Shown here piece after piece: positions 47,675 to 59,274 of a stretch of 64,000 bases of DNA; position 1 is the first letter of the stretch, and every line of letters starts with the position of its first letter. The translations under genes were made by a program, and so were the position numbers. The stretch lies in NCBI GenBank assembly GCA_009103225.1, contig RHPI01001965.1, forward strand, positions 623,580-687,579, given 5' to 3'. The notes under the pieces are model-generated. The model saw nothing but the letters and a program-made list of their open reading frames with translations. It did not search any database and was not told where the DNA came from. Source of the DNA: Chlorokybus atmophyticus. Taxonomy: Eukaryota; Streptophyta; Chlorokybophyceae; Chlorokybales; Chlorokybaceae.

Positions 47675-48723
47675 TCAAGTTAGCACGCACGTAAGAGCAC
47701 ATCAGTTACGACGTCGTAAGAATTCGTAAGTGTTTGGCTTGTTAAATACTACTTGCACGTAGGCCAAGGTCACATACGGTAGCCGCCGACTCCTACGACC
47801 GCAAGTAGATTTAAGCAAAATAAAACGTCATGCGCGTTTTTGTGACCTGTTAAAGACACGCCACCTCGCTTAACTGGAGTGAGTTCAGTCTAATATTAAG
47901 TTGGGGGGAACAAAAAGCCGAGTGGCTGGTACTTCTCCTTTCTCTCCCACTATTGGGTGCCTCACCGCGCCATGCTTGGCCGGAGTGAATGATTTACCGG
48001 GCCGAGCATAGTCCTCAGCGAAGTTGTTACGTGAACTATCGGATTGGGGAAATTGAAGCCGAGATAGGTCTCGGCCGGGGAAACGCGAAGTCGCGAATCG
48101 GTTTCGAATTGGCGGAGTTGCGCAGGTTCGAATTCAACGATTGCCAATTGAAGTCATGCGGCGAGAGAATAAAGTCGCTACTATCAAATGTCAAAGCGAA
48201 CCGACGAATTCTTTGCCGTTCGAGTGAGTTACAACGAGGTAAGATAAAGGGCCCCCGTTACAAGGTATAAATAGCTGATGTACTGAGTTCGAAACTAAAG
48301 AGAGCCCCCACTTTGAGTCTGAACTGGCACACTAGCGGCTAGGGTTTATATGATGTGCATGGTTGCATGCACTATGAGCTAGCATGTTTAAGTAGCCGAG
48401 CCATTCAGTTGCATACAGGAGTTAAACCCGTCGTAGTCTACTCTGCGAGCCTGATCACAAAGTTCTCATGCTGTTTTAAAGAAGGTTTTGCCGTTGGCCT
48501 GCTCTACCCGCTCCAAGACAACACTTGACACATGCAAGGAAAAACTTCGTGCACAATGCTATGACTGACGGTGTCAGCGTAGCAAGTTGGTTGCCAAACC
48601 ACAGAGTAATGGAGGCTCTCACAAGGGTCTTCACGGCACAACAACTGCACGCTTCTTTGATGTTCGTGCGTGATGACGTGTTTGTGTAAACCACCACAAA
48701 CAGGGTGTACACTGTACCTGGCA

Positions 48724-48768
48724 GGCAAACCATTGGCATACCCATGATAGGTATGCCAATGGTTTGCC
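48724..48768. repeat. Perfect hairpin, 19-bp arms, 7-nt loop
   Basis: GGCAAACCATTGGCATACC (48724-48742) and its reverse complement (48750-48768). No transcript is recognised around it. Confidence 0.95.
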
Positions 48769-50424
48769 AGTGAGTAATCAGTGTGTAACAATGCCGGCGT
48801 TTACCTGGCTAACATGCACCTGCTAGGCTTTGAGCTCCGATGGGTGTGACGCCTCACGCCCTTGATTACCAGACCTTTGTTGGCAAAGTATGTGTACGGG
48901 GTGCTGAGATACATGGATGATCTCATTGTCGTGGACATGCCTTTGAGAGCTTTATGTACATTGCTAATGATGCCTTGGCTGGGGCTTATCCACCTGCATA
49001 CCAACAATGGCACGCACAGCTACATGTGTGTCAGTGCCGTATCTCACTGTGTTTCAGATGCGTGATGTCGGAATCTGTGCTCGCATATACAAACTGACCG
49101 AACCTGTTTTTTGCCCACATTGATGTGCAACGTGCAACCGCTATCGGGTATGGCCATGTCCGAGAAGCTCGACATCAGCGTGTCACATGTACACCGTTTC
49201 ATGCAAATTAACCCTTAAATATAAAAAACAAAGATTACTATTGTGACTAATCCTTTATTAACAACATGCTATTGTTTCTTTTAGATTTTCGTCTTCAGGT
49301 ATGTTGCTGATTACACACAGTGTGTCAAGTGCAGGGGGGCCTTTTCAGCCCCCCAGCAATTCTGATTCATCTCGGCCCGCAATTGGAAGGACAACCTATC
49401 GTGCTCACGTCGTCCATGAGCTGGTGCGGTTGATTGGTGACATGGTGCATGCAGGGTACTGGTGTAGGCAACTGCTGGCCAATTGCAAGCTGCCTCGTGA
49501 ACAGAGTGTGGTATGAAGTTGTTCAAGGGTAAACATATTTTTGCTGGTGTGCAAGGCCGAACGAGAATGAACGAAATGATGAGCTATCCAATACGAGACA
49601 CCTCAGGTAAGTGGAGGTGAGCGTGGGTAAGTAGATGCCGGGAGCACTTCGTGCCCACATACTGAGTCAATTGGGACTTGTTGGTTATTTGGTACTGTTG
49701 GCTATGTGCATGTCGTATTGCTGGCTTGGTGCATTGTCATTAAATCACTCATGTTACTGTAACTGCATGAGCTTTGCATTAGGGCTATTTCCCAATTTAC
49801 GTCGTACTAACGCTCTATCCTAACGGCAAGTGCGTGTGATGTGATAAAACAGTAGCGGTGGGGTGGGGTGGGTGGCGTTGTTGGCGGTGGTGGGGGCGTG
49901 GGGTCCAGCTCACGCACTGCACAACACAGCATTACACTGCCTTTGCCTGTATTATTGGTGCCTGTATTATCGGCGCCTTAACCACTAGGCTAAATGGCAT
50001 GGTATGACATTCCTACGGCAGCAAAAGCCGCTGCCATAGGAGGAGCCACATGCCATGTAACCATATCCCATACCATGGTATGACATTCCTCCCATCTCAC
50101 TTCCTGTGGGCTAATGTCATCCCCCACGTCGCCCATCAGGGTCGCGGCGACGTGCCTGCGGCCGCGCAAGTCGCGCGCCGCATCTAACCCTCGTCCCTGT
50201 CACCAAGGCACCGGACCCTCGTGATATTGCTTGCCTACTGACCGACACACAATAAATCGCAACCGCTTCGACCGTAGGTCATGCGTACCATTGCTTCAAC
50301 AAGTGCGACCACGCGCGGTGCTTTCAATCAATAATTTGCCAATATATGCCTTGGATCGAATTTCACGGCAACTAGCAATTCTTGTCCCTAAGGGTGGGAT
50401 TCAGATCTGTGCCGCTCAGCTCCG

Positions 50425-51627
50425 TGTAGCGGCGTATGCTTATTCATCGTGTTTTATTAACGCCGCATTATCATGCTCATAGTCAGACAGCGAGTCTACG
50501 CGCTTCAATAGAATGCGAAGATAGATATTGCATTGACCAACAGCGTGCATTCCTTTTCTCATCTCTTTCACATACAGACACAGAGCGAATATGCCACAGT
50601 TGTGCCCTATTTAAGCGGGCACCTTTCTCATTCTTTATTTAATCTGCCTTGCTATACCGCTCAGCGTGCCCTTACTATGTGCATATTGCTGTGCCGCCGA
50701 TATTGCAACTGCCGACATTACATTGGCGGAGACGCGGGGCAAGTGCCAATTCATCACTCACCGCCCCTTATTCTAACATATTCCGTTTATTTACATCTTT
50801 TGGCATTGCCATAAGCTTATTTTTAGCAAGCTTTATCCTTTTAACGCCAACCGCGTTTACTCAAGGCTACGACACATGCTGCAGCAGCCGCTACAAACGC
50901 TGCAGCAGGCGGCTCGACGACAGTAGCAGAATCCTCGTTCGCCACTGTGGCCAACGTACTTAACCGCATCGTGGGCAGGCTTGAGCAGCTGTCTGCCACG
51001 AACAACGTCATTGCACAGTCCGCATCTCAGGGGACGTGACAGGCGGGCACGGCCTATAAAGTTCTCAGGCGAGCGCACGCAGGTAATACGACACTGGCGG
51101 AGTAGCAGACTCTTCGTTTGTTGCCGTGGCCAACGTACCCGAGCGTATTGTAGGCAGGCTTGAGCAGATGTCGCCCACGAACAACGTTGCCGCATAGTCA
51201 GCATCTCTGGCGAGACATAACAGGCAGGCGCGGTCTGAGGTGTTTCAGACCGGGTGAAAAAGATAAAGAACATCTGGCATGTTTCCAACATGTCGAGCGT
51301 AGCTCTTCCTTCTAAAAAAAGGGGTAATGTAGCGGCGTATGCTTATTCACAGTGCCTGATTTGTGTCGCATTATCAACATGCTCATTGTCAGACAGCGAG
51401 GCCACGCGCGTGAATGAATTGCATAATGGACATTGCATTAGCCAGTAGAATGCATTCCTTTTCTTGTATCTTTCATGTACAGACGCATTAGCAACATGCC
51501 ACAGTTGTGCCCTATTTAAGCGGGCAGCCTTCTCATTCTTGATTTAATCTGCCTTATTATTCCGCTCAGTGTGCCCTTGCTATTTGCATGTTGCTATGCC
51601 GCCGTTATTGTAACTGCCGACATAACA
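50425..51627 (+). mobile_element. TRIM-like non-autonomous LTR element
   Basis: Two about 300-bp direct repeats, 50425-50722 and 51328-51627, both starting TGTAGCGGCGTATGCTTATT and ending ACA, enclose only 605 bp. The polypurine tract AAAAAAAGGGG (51314-51324) lies just before the 3' copy, and each LTR contains CCCTATTTAAGCGGGCA, a TATA-like box. The internal part has two divergent copies of a GCAGCAGG/GAGCAG-TGTC block but no coding domain. After the 5' LTR comes TTGGCGGAGACGCGGGG, the presumed primer site. No target duplication was found. Confidence 0.8.
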
Positions 51628-51694
51628 TCTGTTACCACTGTAACATTGGCAACTTAACCACAGGCTACGGCAGGAAAAGTCGCTGCCATAGGAG

Positions 51695-51810
51695 GACGTC
51701 GCAATATGTTTTCCCTGCCGGCCGACTAAATATTGGCAACGGCCGTGCACCTGAGGACGCTAATTTAGACTGTCGTGGCTCAGGCCGCCTGTAATCTTGA
51801 TACAGGGACC
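51695..51810. repeat. Dispersed repeat, copy 2 (partner at 23320-23450)
   Basis: Same order of blocks as copy 1: GTCGCAATATGTTTTCCCTG, CCGGCCGACTAAATATTGGC, AACGGCCGTGCACCTGAGGA, ending near ACTGTCG and GATACA. Confidence 0.8.
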
Positions 51811-51842
51811 TAATAGTAACTTTCGTTACTGTAAGGCCCTTT

Positions 51843-52172
51843 TTGTTACAATTAGTCTTTAACAGTTGACTATGTCTAACTAACAGGCGCCTGTTAGTTA
51901 CCTATCAGGCCTTAACAGGTGACTTGAAATAATTAACAGGCACCTGTTAGTCACACACCAGGCCTTAACAAATGACTTTGTGTAATTTACAGGCAACTGT
52001 TAGTTACACATCAGACCTTGTTAGGTGACTACAACTAATCAACGGGCACCTGTAAGTTACACATCAGTCTTACCTAGGTGACTCAGCCTATGTGACAGGC
52101 ACCTGCAGGTTACACACCAGTCCAGCGCAGGCGACTAAGCCTAATTCACAAGCACCAACTAGGTAATTATTG
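51843..52172. repeat. 53-bp tandem repeat, about six units
   Basis: GGCACCTGTTAGTTACACATCAGG-type units start at 51886, 51939, 51992, 52045, 52098 and 52151, exactly 53 bp apart, with increasing divergence toward the right. A partial unit precedes them. Each unit contains an imperfect palindrome CAGGTGAC/GTTAGTTAC. Confidence 0.92.
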
Positions 52173-52516
52173 ACAAAATAAGGCATTATTTAACAACTGA
52201 AGGTGACCAATGCCTAACTGTCGTCATATGTATTTGCATAGCTTGACTACACGCGACTGTTACTGACTTCCAGCATTGTTATGTGCCTGTGCTGTGTACA
52301 TGTATCTGAAATGTGTGCAGTGTCTCTCAGTCACTTGCCAAGGCTTGTAGTTCGATCATGTGACTCGAATGCAGTTCTGTTGTATATCATAGGGATGCAC
52401 GTATTGATGTGCATGAGCATAATGACGATTGACTGAGCTGGTTTAAGATGCACAACACTCAGTCACAAGAGCCTTGTAGCTATGTACACTACCAGCTAAA
52501 CGGACTACCAACTGCG

Positions 52517-54344
52517 CTACAGCTCCTCTCCATCATCGCTGGTCTCGTCATTACGGAACAAAGCACCACGCGCTAGGGCCTGTGGAGGAGACGCCGGAGC
52601 TTGCTCTTCCTCCTCAAACGGTTGTGCCAGCCAATCAAATGCCGCTTCTGCCTCAGCGAGTGGGTCACGAGCTGCTGTCTCTTGCGGCCGGCGCCGATTG
52701 GGATCTTTCAGGTATTCGACACAAGATGCAGTGCGGCGTTTCACAAGGGTGAATGGCTGGAGGGCTGCGTACCGTTGCCTCATCTCCCGCTTCATTGACA
52801 TGATCATGGTGTTGATTTCGCTGAGGTACTCTTCATGTGTGTCTATGCTGGCAGCTAGGAGAGGGTCTCCATCCTTGCCCTTTAGGATGCGCTCCACCTG
52901 CGTAGTTTACAGGCATGTCTTAGTGGCATCGAAAGCCACTATTCACTGCAACGCGTCTGCAAGCCTGTAGTTTGGGGCTACAGCGTTCCTGAATCGCTAA
53001 TGATGGAGTTCAGAGTGCTCACCGTAAGCAACAGGTATGCGAGGTGGTTGACTGTCAGCTGCCGGCGACCAGGTGTAGTGACGGCGTAAGACCAGCATTG
53101 CACGATCATTTGCCAGATTATGGGATTGCCCCATTCATGGATGTATCTCCTCCGCTCCGGGTCTGCAGTGTCGGTCACCTCAAATCTCCGCCATGACTTG
53201 TCTGCGACAGTCATACCGACAAGGCATTAGTCACGAAATAGATAGTTCAAGTTGAGCCTGCACCAGGCTAGAATAGTGCCTGTGACTTACTTTGGAGCGC
53301 GTTGCGCATCTGGGCTTTTTGGGTCTCGGGGTCCATTAGGGCGTCGATGTGCCTGATTGAATCGGTTACAATAGGCGAGATGAGTACGTGTGTATGGAGG
53401 CTGAGTAAGAAGGCAGTGTTGCATAGCAGACATGGTGGTGAGGGACCCAACTCACTTGCGCTTGTTGCTGTTAAACAGTGTCCACTTGTACTCCTTCTCA
53501 AGGACATGCTTGATCTTGGTGACGTTCTCAGACCGGACCTGCGTAGCTTTCTTCAGGGCGACACTCCAGTGGAAGGGGCACTCCTTGGGAGTCCAGTACA
53601 CCTCATAGAACTTGGCCGCATCGGCCTCGTCGTCATGGTCGAAGCCAACTACCTGTCACGGGCAGGTTGGTCAGTGTCACGGTGCAGTGCGGTCATGAAG
53701 CATTCACAGCACCTGACACATGACGTTACGAATAGTGTCCTCCTTGGGATAAACGTGGCTCTCTACCCAGTGGCCGTTTATGATTTCAACGACGGCATCT
53801 CGCAAATGCTGTCCACAGAAGAACAATCCGTTACACACATACACACAGTGTCACAGTGTCACACAGTGCTTACCTCGTTGCCAATCTTCCACTTGCTTGG
53901 GGAAGGGTTGCTGACGGCCGAGGTTGCCACGTCACGGCCAAATGCGTTTGGGTTGGGGGTTCCAATCGACCCTCTGCAAGCACAACCACATGAGTCATGC
54001 TGCCAGCCATGAAAGATGCAACCCTCACAGTTGCAAAAGAAGAACAACGTGCACAGTGTATCCAGAACGCATGCAGTGAGTCACTGTGCTAGTCATGATA
54101 GAAGCAAGCATCCAAGTTAGAAGTTGAGCAAGAAGCAACGTGCACAGTGCATCAAGAACGCATGCAGTCTAGCTTGCCCTTGCGACTGCGGTGTCAGGTG
54201 GAGTTGTTGTGATGTGCTGGGCGTTAGCGCGGGGTCTTGCTGCGATTGGTTGGCGACGGTTGCCTGGTTGAACACTGGGGGCAATGTGGACAACTGGCGC
54301 CGACCTCCACGACGAGGTGCACTTACGGATGGACCACGAGGCAT
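52517..54344 (-). CDS. Unrecognised seven-exon gene of the Plavaka-type cluster
   Basis: Exons: 54344 to about 54170 (MPRGPSVSAPRRGGRRQLST, basic and Gln/Ser-rich), 53973-53874, 53808-53713 (LRDAVVEIINGHWVES), 53652-53456 (FYEVYWTPKECPFHWSVALK), 53352-53291 (HIDALMDPETQKAQMRN), 53201-53023 (HEWGNPIIWQMIVQCWSYAV) and 52897-52517 (ERILKGKDGDPLLAAS, acidic tail ending at a stop). Clear donors (GTAAGC, GTAAGT, GTGAGT, GTGAGC) and CAG acceptors bound them. No domain is recognised. Its position and orientation, at the far end of the cluster from the transposase, suggest a TE accessory protein such as a DNA-binding or regulatory factor. The exon 1 donor is not resolved. Confidence 0.6.
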
Positions 54345-54479
54345 CTCTCCAACTGATAGTCGGGTGCCGCCTGTTTAGCTGTAAGTGGCGCTGCCGCCTC
54401 CAACGCTGCCGCCGCCGGTTGGCCCGCCCGAATGTATGAGGCGCGAAAACGAAAATGAGGCGGTTTTGAACGTCTAGAG

Positions 54480-54700
54480 TCCCGCACTAGAGTCGCACTT
54501 GTAGTGCGTCCTTGCTCCTATGGTTGATGGTACGACTTATGCATTCGTGCCATGCATGCTTCGTACAACCATTGTTACCAATGGTTGTGTCGTAACATTT
54601 ATGGTACGACAGAGGCATCTCTCGTCCAACCCCAGCGATTGCCGTACAATGGCTCTGTCGTACCATCCATGGTACGACAGAGGCATTGCTCGATCAGCCC
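54480..54700. repeat. Palindrome cluster between two divergent TE genes
   Basis: CTCTGTCGTACCAT-CC-ATGGTACGACAGAG (54653-54682) and ACAACCATTG-TTAC-CAATGGTTGT (54565-54588), plus CGCAC/GTGCG and GGTACGAC half-sites. Same design as the ACCATGCATGGT cluster at 15.8-16.4 kb. It sits in the presumed shared promoter of the genes at 52517 (-) and 54821 (+). Confidence 0.85.
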
Positions 54701-54820
54701 AAATGGGAGTTAGCATGCACTCACCCAAACACGCTTCATTGATGGCCGGATGATGGCACGCAGGGGCACCAGGTCGATGACGGGTCGAATGTCAGGCTTG
54801 ATGGGCCTGGGTTCGACTAG

Positions 54821-57800
54821 GAGGCGGAGGACCAGGAGTCGGAGGAGGCGGCGGCGGCGGCGGCGGCGGCGTGGAACATCTTGCGAGAAGTTGTGGTCGT
54901 AAGAGTTCAAGCAGCGAAGCCAGCTACTACCGGTCGCCACGTCATGGATCATGGCAGGCGTCAGCAATGGGGCTGTCCAACATGCATCACCAACATTGGA
55001 CAAACCAGCAGGCAAGCCATTAAAGACCATCTTCACATAGAGAGCTGCTTGGTGGCTCGCTTTCTGCAACAGGGAGCGGATCAGGAGCTGCAGTCCTTGG
55101 AGCCCCTTGTCAGAACCATGCGGGACCAATTGCGGCTGTGGGAACAAGCACAAAGGAATGCAGAGGTACGCTCAACAGTCACATGCATTTCCTTGCAAGA
55201 GCAATTTGTTTTTTAGCGCAGTCCATGTGATATATGTAGCGTGGCTGCAGGCCTCCACTATTCACCCATACCCACCCTACAGTCAAGCCAACATTGCGGA
55301 AGCAAGAGCAGATAGACAGAGCTGGGCGGCGGTATGTTGTTGCCAATCTTGCTGTGCATGTTGACTGCAATGTCGGCTCCAATGCATGCCTACCTTTCCA
55401 TGCTAGGATGTGCGTGAGCGTGCGAAGTCGCGCGCGCGTGCCGAACGAAGTAGGCTGGGTTTGAGCACAGGAGCGCGTGGCCATTCGTCCGGCATTCAAC
55501 CAATAGTGCATCAACCAGCAATGACGCAGTCCATGCAATCATTCGTGCATCAACCAGCAATGCCGCAGGTGACTGTTCGAAGCAACCAACTGATGACGGT
55601 GTGACGCAGTTGACTATTGCAATTGCAGTGTCGCAAGCATGCAGCTAACCCACATGTGATTGGTTGACAGCACCACAGTGCACTAAGTCCTGTTGGAGCT
55701 CCTATGCAAGCCTGGATTCAATTCCGTCGACTGGTCCTTCAATCCCACTTGCTGATGGGCGCGGCGGCAATGCGACATCAGTTTAACATGCACGTTGGCC
55801 TGTTAAATTTCGACATGTCCATTGGGGCAGTGGCGCATGATGTGCCCATGGCTCTAGAGTTCCGTGACGAGTCTGCCATTGAGGGTGGCGGGGAGAGTGC
55901 AGCCAATACCACCTTGTCAGCCCCCATGGCTTCCCCTGCTCCATGCAGCCCACGGGCCATTGAGGTAAGTCGCTGTCTTTTATGCTCGTGCCTTGGTAAC
56001 AATGCGTCAGGCACTGCATAAGCTTATATTCGTCCTTTGCAACATTGTGAGCCATCTTATCCTGGGTCCTGTATACAGCCCCCCTTGCTGCATGCACAAG
56101 TGGTCTCACCTGCAGCTCCTGCTCCCCTCCCAGCCAGAGCGCAACCACCTTCCGCGGCACCAGTCCTTCGTGCACTGCCATCTCCTCCACGAGCAGCACC
56201 GGTGATTGCGGGGCAACAATCCTTCTTGCCGCCACCGGCGAGCCTACAGCACAATGCAACAACCGATGTGGCTTCTGCACCTACCTTACCCCACCCGCTG
56301 CAAGTTGAAGCCGGCAGGCTGCCCCAAACTCAGGTACTTTATCAGTCATTGTGACTCTTGCCGTTCACAGTTGGACACACCATGTGAGTGCTGTATGCGC
56401 ATGCAGCAGGGGTCACCACCTGCCAGCGAGTCATCAGAGGAGCTGGCCGCAACCCGCATACGGCCATTAGTCATGCTAGGTGGCCAGCTCGCCTCATGGG
56501 ACCACTTCAATGCGCCAACGGATGGTAACTGCTTCTACCATTGTGAATTTCGCGCCAGGCCATCCATAGCGCAAAGTGTCTTGGATGATCACAAGTGCCT
56601 CAGCTCGAGCAGATTTTGGGCCATGCTGGACACCATGGACGACGACGGCAGGGGGCACACTCTCCGCAAAATCACCGCCAAGGCTGTCGATGCAGGCGTG
56701 GCGAGCAGAATCCTAGACTTCTGCAGAGCCACTGGTGCCGCGGGAGAGATGGCGCAGTATTACGACAAACTGCCTGCGACCATGTTGGCTGATATCAACT
56801 GCAACATTGACCCAGCCATGGCCAAGGTGCGACAGATCGTGCGGAGAAAAGATGTGTACGTCGAGCACCTGCAGATGGCCATGTTTGCCAACAAGCTGGG
56901 CTTGTTGATTGGCTTCGTGACCGTTCAGCGCGAGCATGGGGAGTGGGTGCCACGGCCCGGCAGCGCAGTCTGGGTTGGAAATAAAGAAGCCCCCAACTCA
57001 GTCCTGGTGGTGGGCAACACTGCTCCTGATGAGCCAGAAGCACACTTTTGGCTCCTCAAGCCTGCAAGCACCGAACAGTGGTCGTGGCCTATGCATGAAG
57101 TGCCACCGGAGGTAACACACCTGATCGGAGAGTGGCGGCATGGCGTTGCCAATTCCCCGCTACCACCGGCTGTGACCCAGAGTGCTGCGCCAACGCCTCA
57201 GGCCTCGCCTTCGTGTGCTAGGCAAGAAGTAGCCGAGTGTTCTGCACATCCTGCCTCCCCTCAACCACAGCCACATGCTCGCAATCCCAATTCAGCACCC
57301 TCCCTTCCTGCCGCGGAGACTCACTTGCCACCGCACTCTGACCATCCGGAGGCATCTCCATCAAGAAGCAGCTGTAGCTCGCCCTCTCCCTCTAAGCTTG
57401 CCACATTGATCCCAGCCTGTCTTGTTGGTAAAGAGATTGATCGAGGTGTCCTGAAAGCTGCGCTGAAAGACAAAGGCTTCATGCTCGACCTCATGAAGCA
57501 ACATGAGGTCGTGGAGGAACGGGAGGCAACCAACAAGCGCAAGGCTGTGGAGCAAGAAGATAACGCCTTACCTCCTCTGAGTGACAGTGCCACGGAGAGC
57601 GCCTGCCAGGATGTGCAGGGTGACAAAAAAAAAAAGAAGAAGGTTGTTGGAACAAAGGACGCTGACAGGACCAAAAAAGGAAAGGTGAGGCATCGTTACA
57701 ACATTAGAAGAAGCACAGCGCCTTGAAGCCTCACTGGGGCTGACTGTGTGTCCTGAGTAGGCACAGGCGGGTTTACAGCGTCAAGTGGCTGCTCAGCATC

Positions 57801-58795
57801 GTCCAGAGAGACAGCCGGTGCGGCACGAGCTGCCTAAGCTCAAAGCACCGACGCGCAGACGCTTTGGGGGGCTGACTCGTAGTGCAAAGGAGTTGATCAC
57901 CCTACAGTACGCCCAAGACGCGCTGCATCACCGCATGCGGCATGCCTCGAGGTGGGTGACGAAAGTTTGCAATAAGTGGGAGCAAACGCGGAGAATGCGG
58001 TCTAAACAGACCTCTGGGGATTGGCCGTGGTTGGAACCCATACACGATATGGCCATCCGTAGTACGTTGTTGCCCCTCGCCGTCCTCGATATGATGGTGT
58101 TGTTGCTGCCGCAGCACCCCGGCAATGTGCAAGAGCTATCTGCGGAGCAGAACTTCGACCTGCTGCAGCAGATGTACCTGTCGATGTCGACTAATGCGGG
58201 TCGAGATGTGTGCCACTACCTGAGCAAACATACTGGGTGGCAAGTAAAACCATTCGAGCTGTACTTGGCATGCTTTGGCTGGCAGTGGCTGTATGTCATA
58301 CGGCACGTCGAGCTGATTCTGTGGAAGCTCGAAGAAAATGACGATGCGGGGGAGTACACGAGTGACGACAGCCATGTCGAGGGCCTGGATGAACGCACGC
58401 TGGACGAGACCACCAAGATTAGCAGGTGGTGTATGGCGGCAGATGGGCGTCAGGTGATCGAGCAGGCAGTGGAGCGTTATGCTGCGCCATTCAGATGGGA
58501 GTCGCTACGCCTGCGACGCGATAACAGAGTTTGGTGGCAGAGGCAGCTTGCACACCCGCGTGCACCATGTGTGCTGATTTGTCGCATTGAAGAGCCACCC
58601 CCCCCAGCGGATGGGGAGACGCCCTGTTGCAAGAAAGCGATGTGCCATGTCTGCATCATAGCACATCAGAAGACTGTGGCATGTAAATCAAAGAATCTAC
58701 AAGCGTGTCCATTCTGTAAGCAACCTCACCCGTTTTGGTCGCCACGCCTGATGCAAGACGCCAACGTGTCGGCGGTGATTTGGCCCCCGCCTTGA
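54821..58795 (+). CDS. Zinc finger - OTU cysteine peptidase - RING-like protein, seven exons
   Basis: Exons 54821-55165, 55251-55331, 55407-55568, 55671-55964, 56079-56333, 56371-57684, 57767-58795; all introns are phase 0 and give about 1,159 residues. Exon 1: WGCPTCITNIG...HLHIESC zinc finger after an Ala run. Exon 3: repeat VHQPAMTQ/VHQPAMPQ. Exon 5: Pro-rich. Exon 6: APTDGNCFYHC, the OTU nucleophile motif D-G-N-C (about residues 430-433), and EAHFWLLKP with the candidate catalytic His (about 604), then a Lys-rich nuclear signal. Exon 7: C-terminal CVLICRI...CCKKAMCHVCII...ACPFCKQPH, RING-like. OTU enzymes remove ubiquitin; RING proteins attach it. The exon 6/7 splice is inferred (GTGAGG donor, CACAG acceptor); without it the OTU protein would stop at 57726 and the RING part would be a separate gene. 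The exact 5' end is unknown. The 37-nt intron 5 is very short. Confidence 0.72.
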
Positions 58796-59274
58796 TGCCA
58801 ATTGTGCATGTATTGTAGTTTTGTGTTGGCTTCCAGTGAACCATGTAGGTACATGCATAGTTGCAGCATGGTGCATGGTGCACCAGAGATCATCTGTTGT
58901 TAGAAGCATTGGCTGTATATGTGTATGATGACTGCCCGGCGCATGAGTCAGTGCATGGCTTGCATACCTCGCTGGTTTAGAGCGTGGTTGACAGCAACAA
59001 ACTCGGACAGCGCTCTGGGTTCCATGGCATGACAGCACAGTATTACTCTACGATCGTGGTAGTATGCGAGTATCCTTGTTCTGTAGTACCATTAACAGAT
59101 AGAGTACCATTCATGTTGATGTAGTACCATGCATGGTACTGCAATAGCGTATAAGGTACAGTCGTGCTTCGCTTGAAGTTTGACCCATTTAGGGTTCGTA
59201 AGCTGGCAACCCTAAATTGATGCCCATACCCTAAAGTCTCGATTTGTGGGCAGCCGTGCCGATTCCTATTTTGC
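58796..59274. other. Intergenic with AGTACCATGCATGGTACT palindrome
   Basis: Perfect 18-bp palindrome at 59123-59140 among scattered GTACCAT half-sites (59069, 59104). CCATTTAGGGTTCG...CAACCCTAAA forms a weak foldback at about 59187-59217. Presumed 3' UTR of the OTU-RING gene and promoter of the methyltransferase. Confidence 0.7.

Larger units (their letters stand above)
46641..50424. other. Long non-coding stretch, mostly AT-rich
   Basis: No gene supported over 3.8 kb. It holds a 16-bp-arm palindrome at 47642-47674, a 19-bp-arm hairpin at 48724-48768, and a G-rich tract (GGGTGGGGTGGGTGG..., 49857-49908) able to form a quadruplex. A CATGGTATGACATTCCT direct repeat (about 49997 and 50073) brackets CGGCAGCAAAAGCCGCTGCC, a motif that recurs after the TRIM (51668). 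A short RT-like YMDD frame at 48862-48970 is too isolated to call. Confidence 0.5.

Noticed and set aside
48862-49065. Possible reverse-transcriptase fragment with YMDD
   Set aside because: Only the four-residue motif and a few hydrophobic residues fit; no flanking RT motif in any frame.
51843-52172. CRISPR-like array
   Set aside because: Units are directly tandem with no unique spacers, and the context is eukaryotic.
56206-56370. Extension of the OTU open frame upstream of 56371 as coding
   Set aside because: The frame at 56079-56333 fits better with donor CAG|GTACTT and keeps a Pro-rich exon; the OTU frame is open there only by chance.
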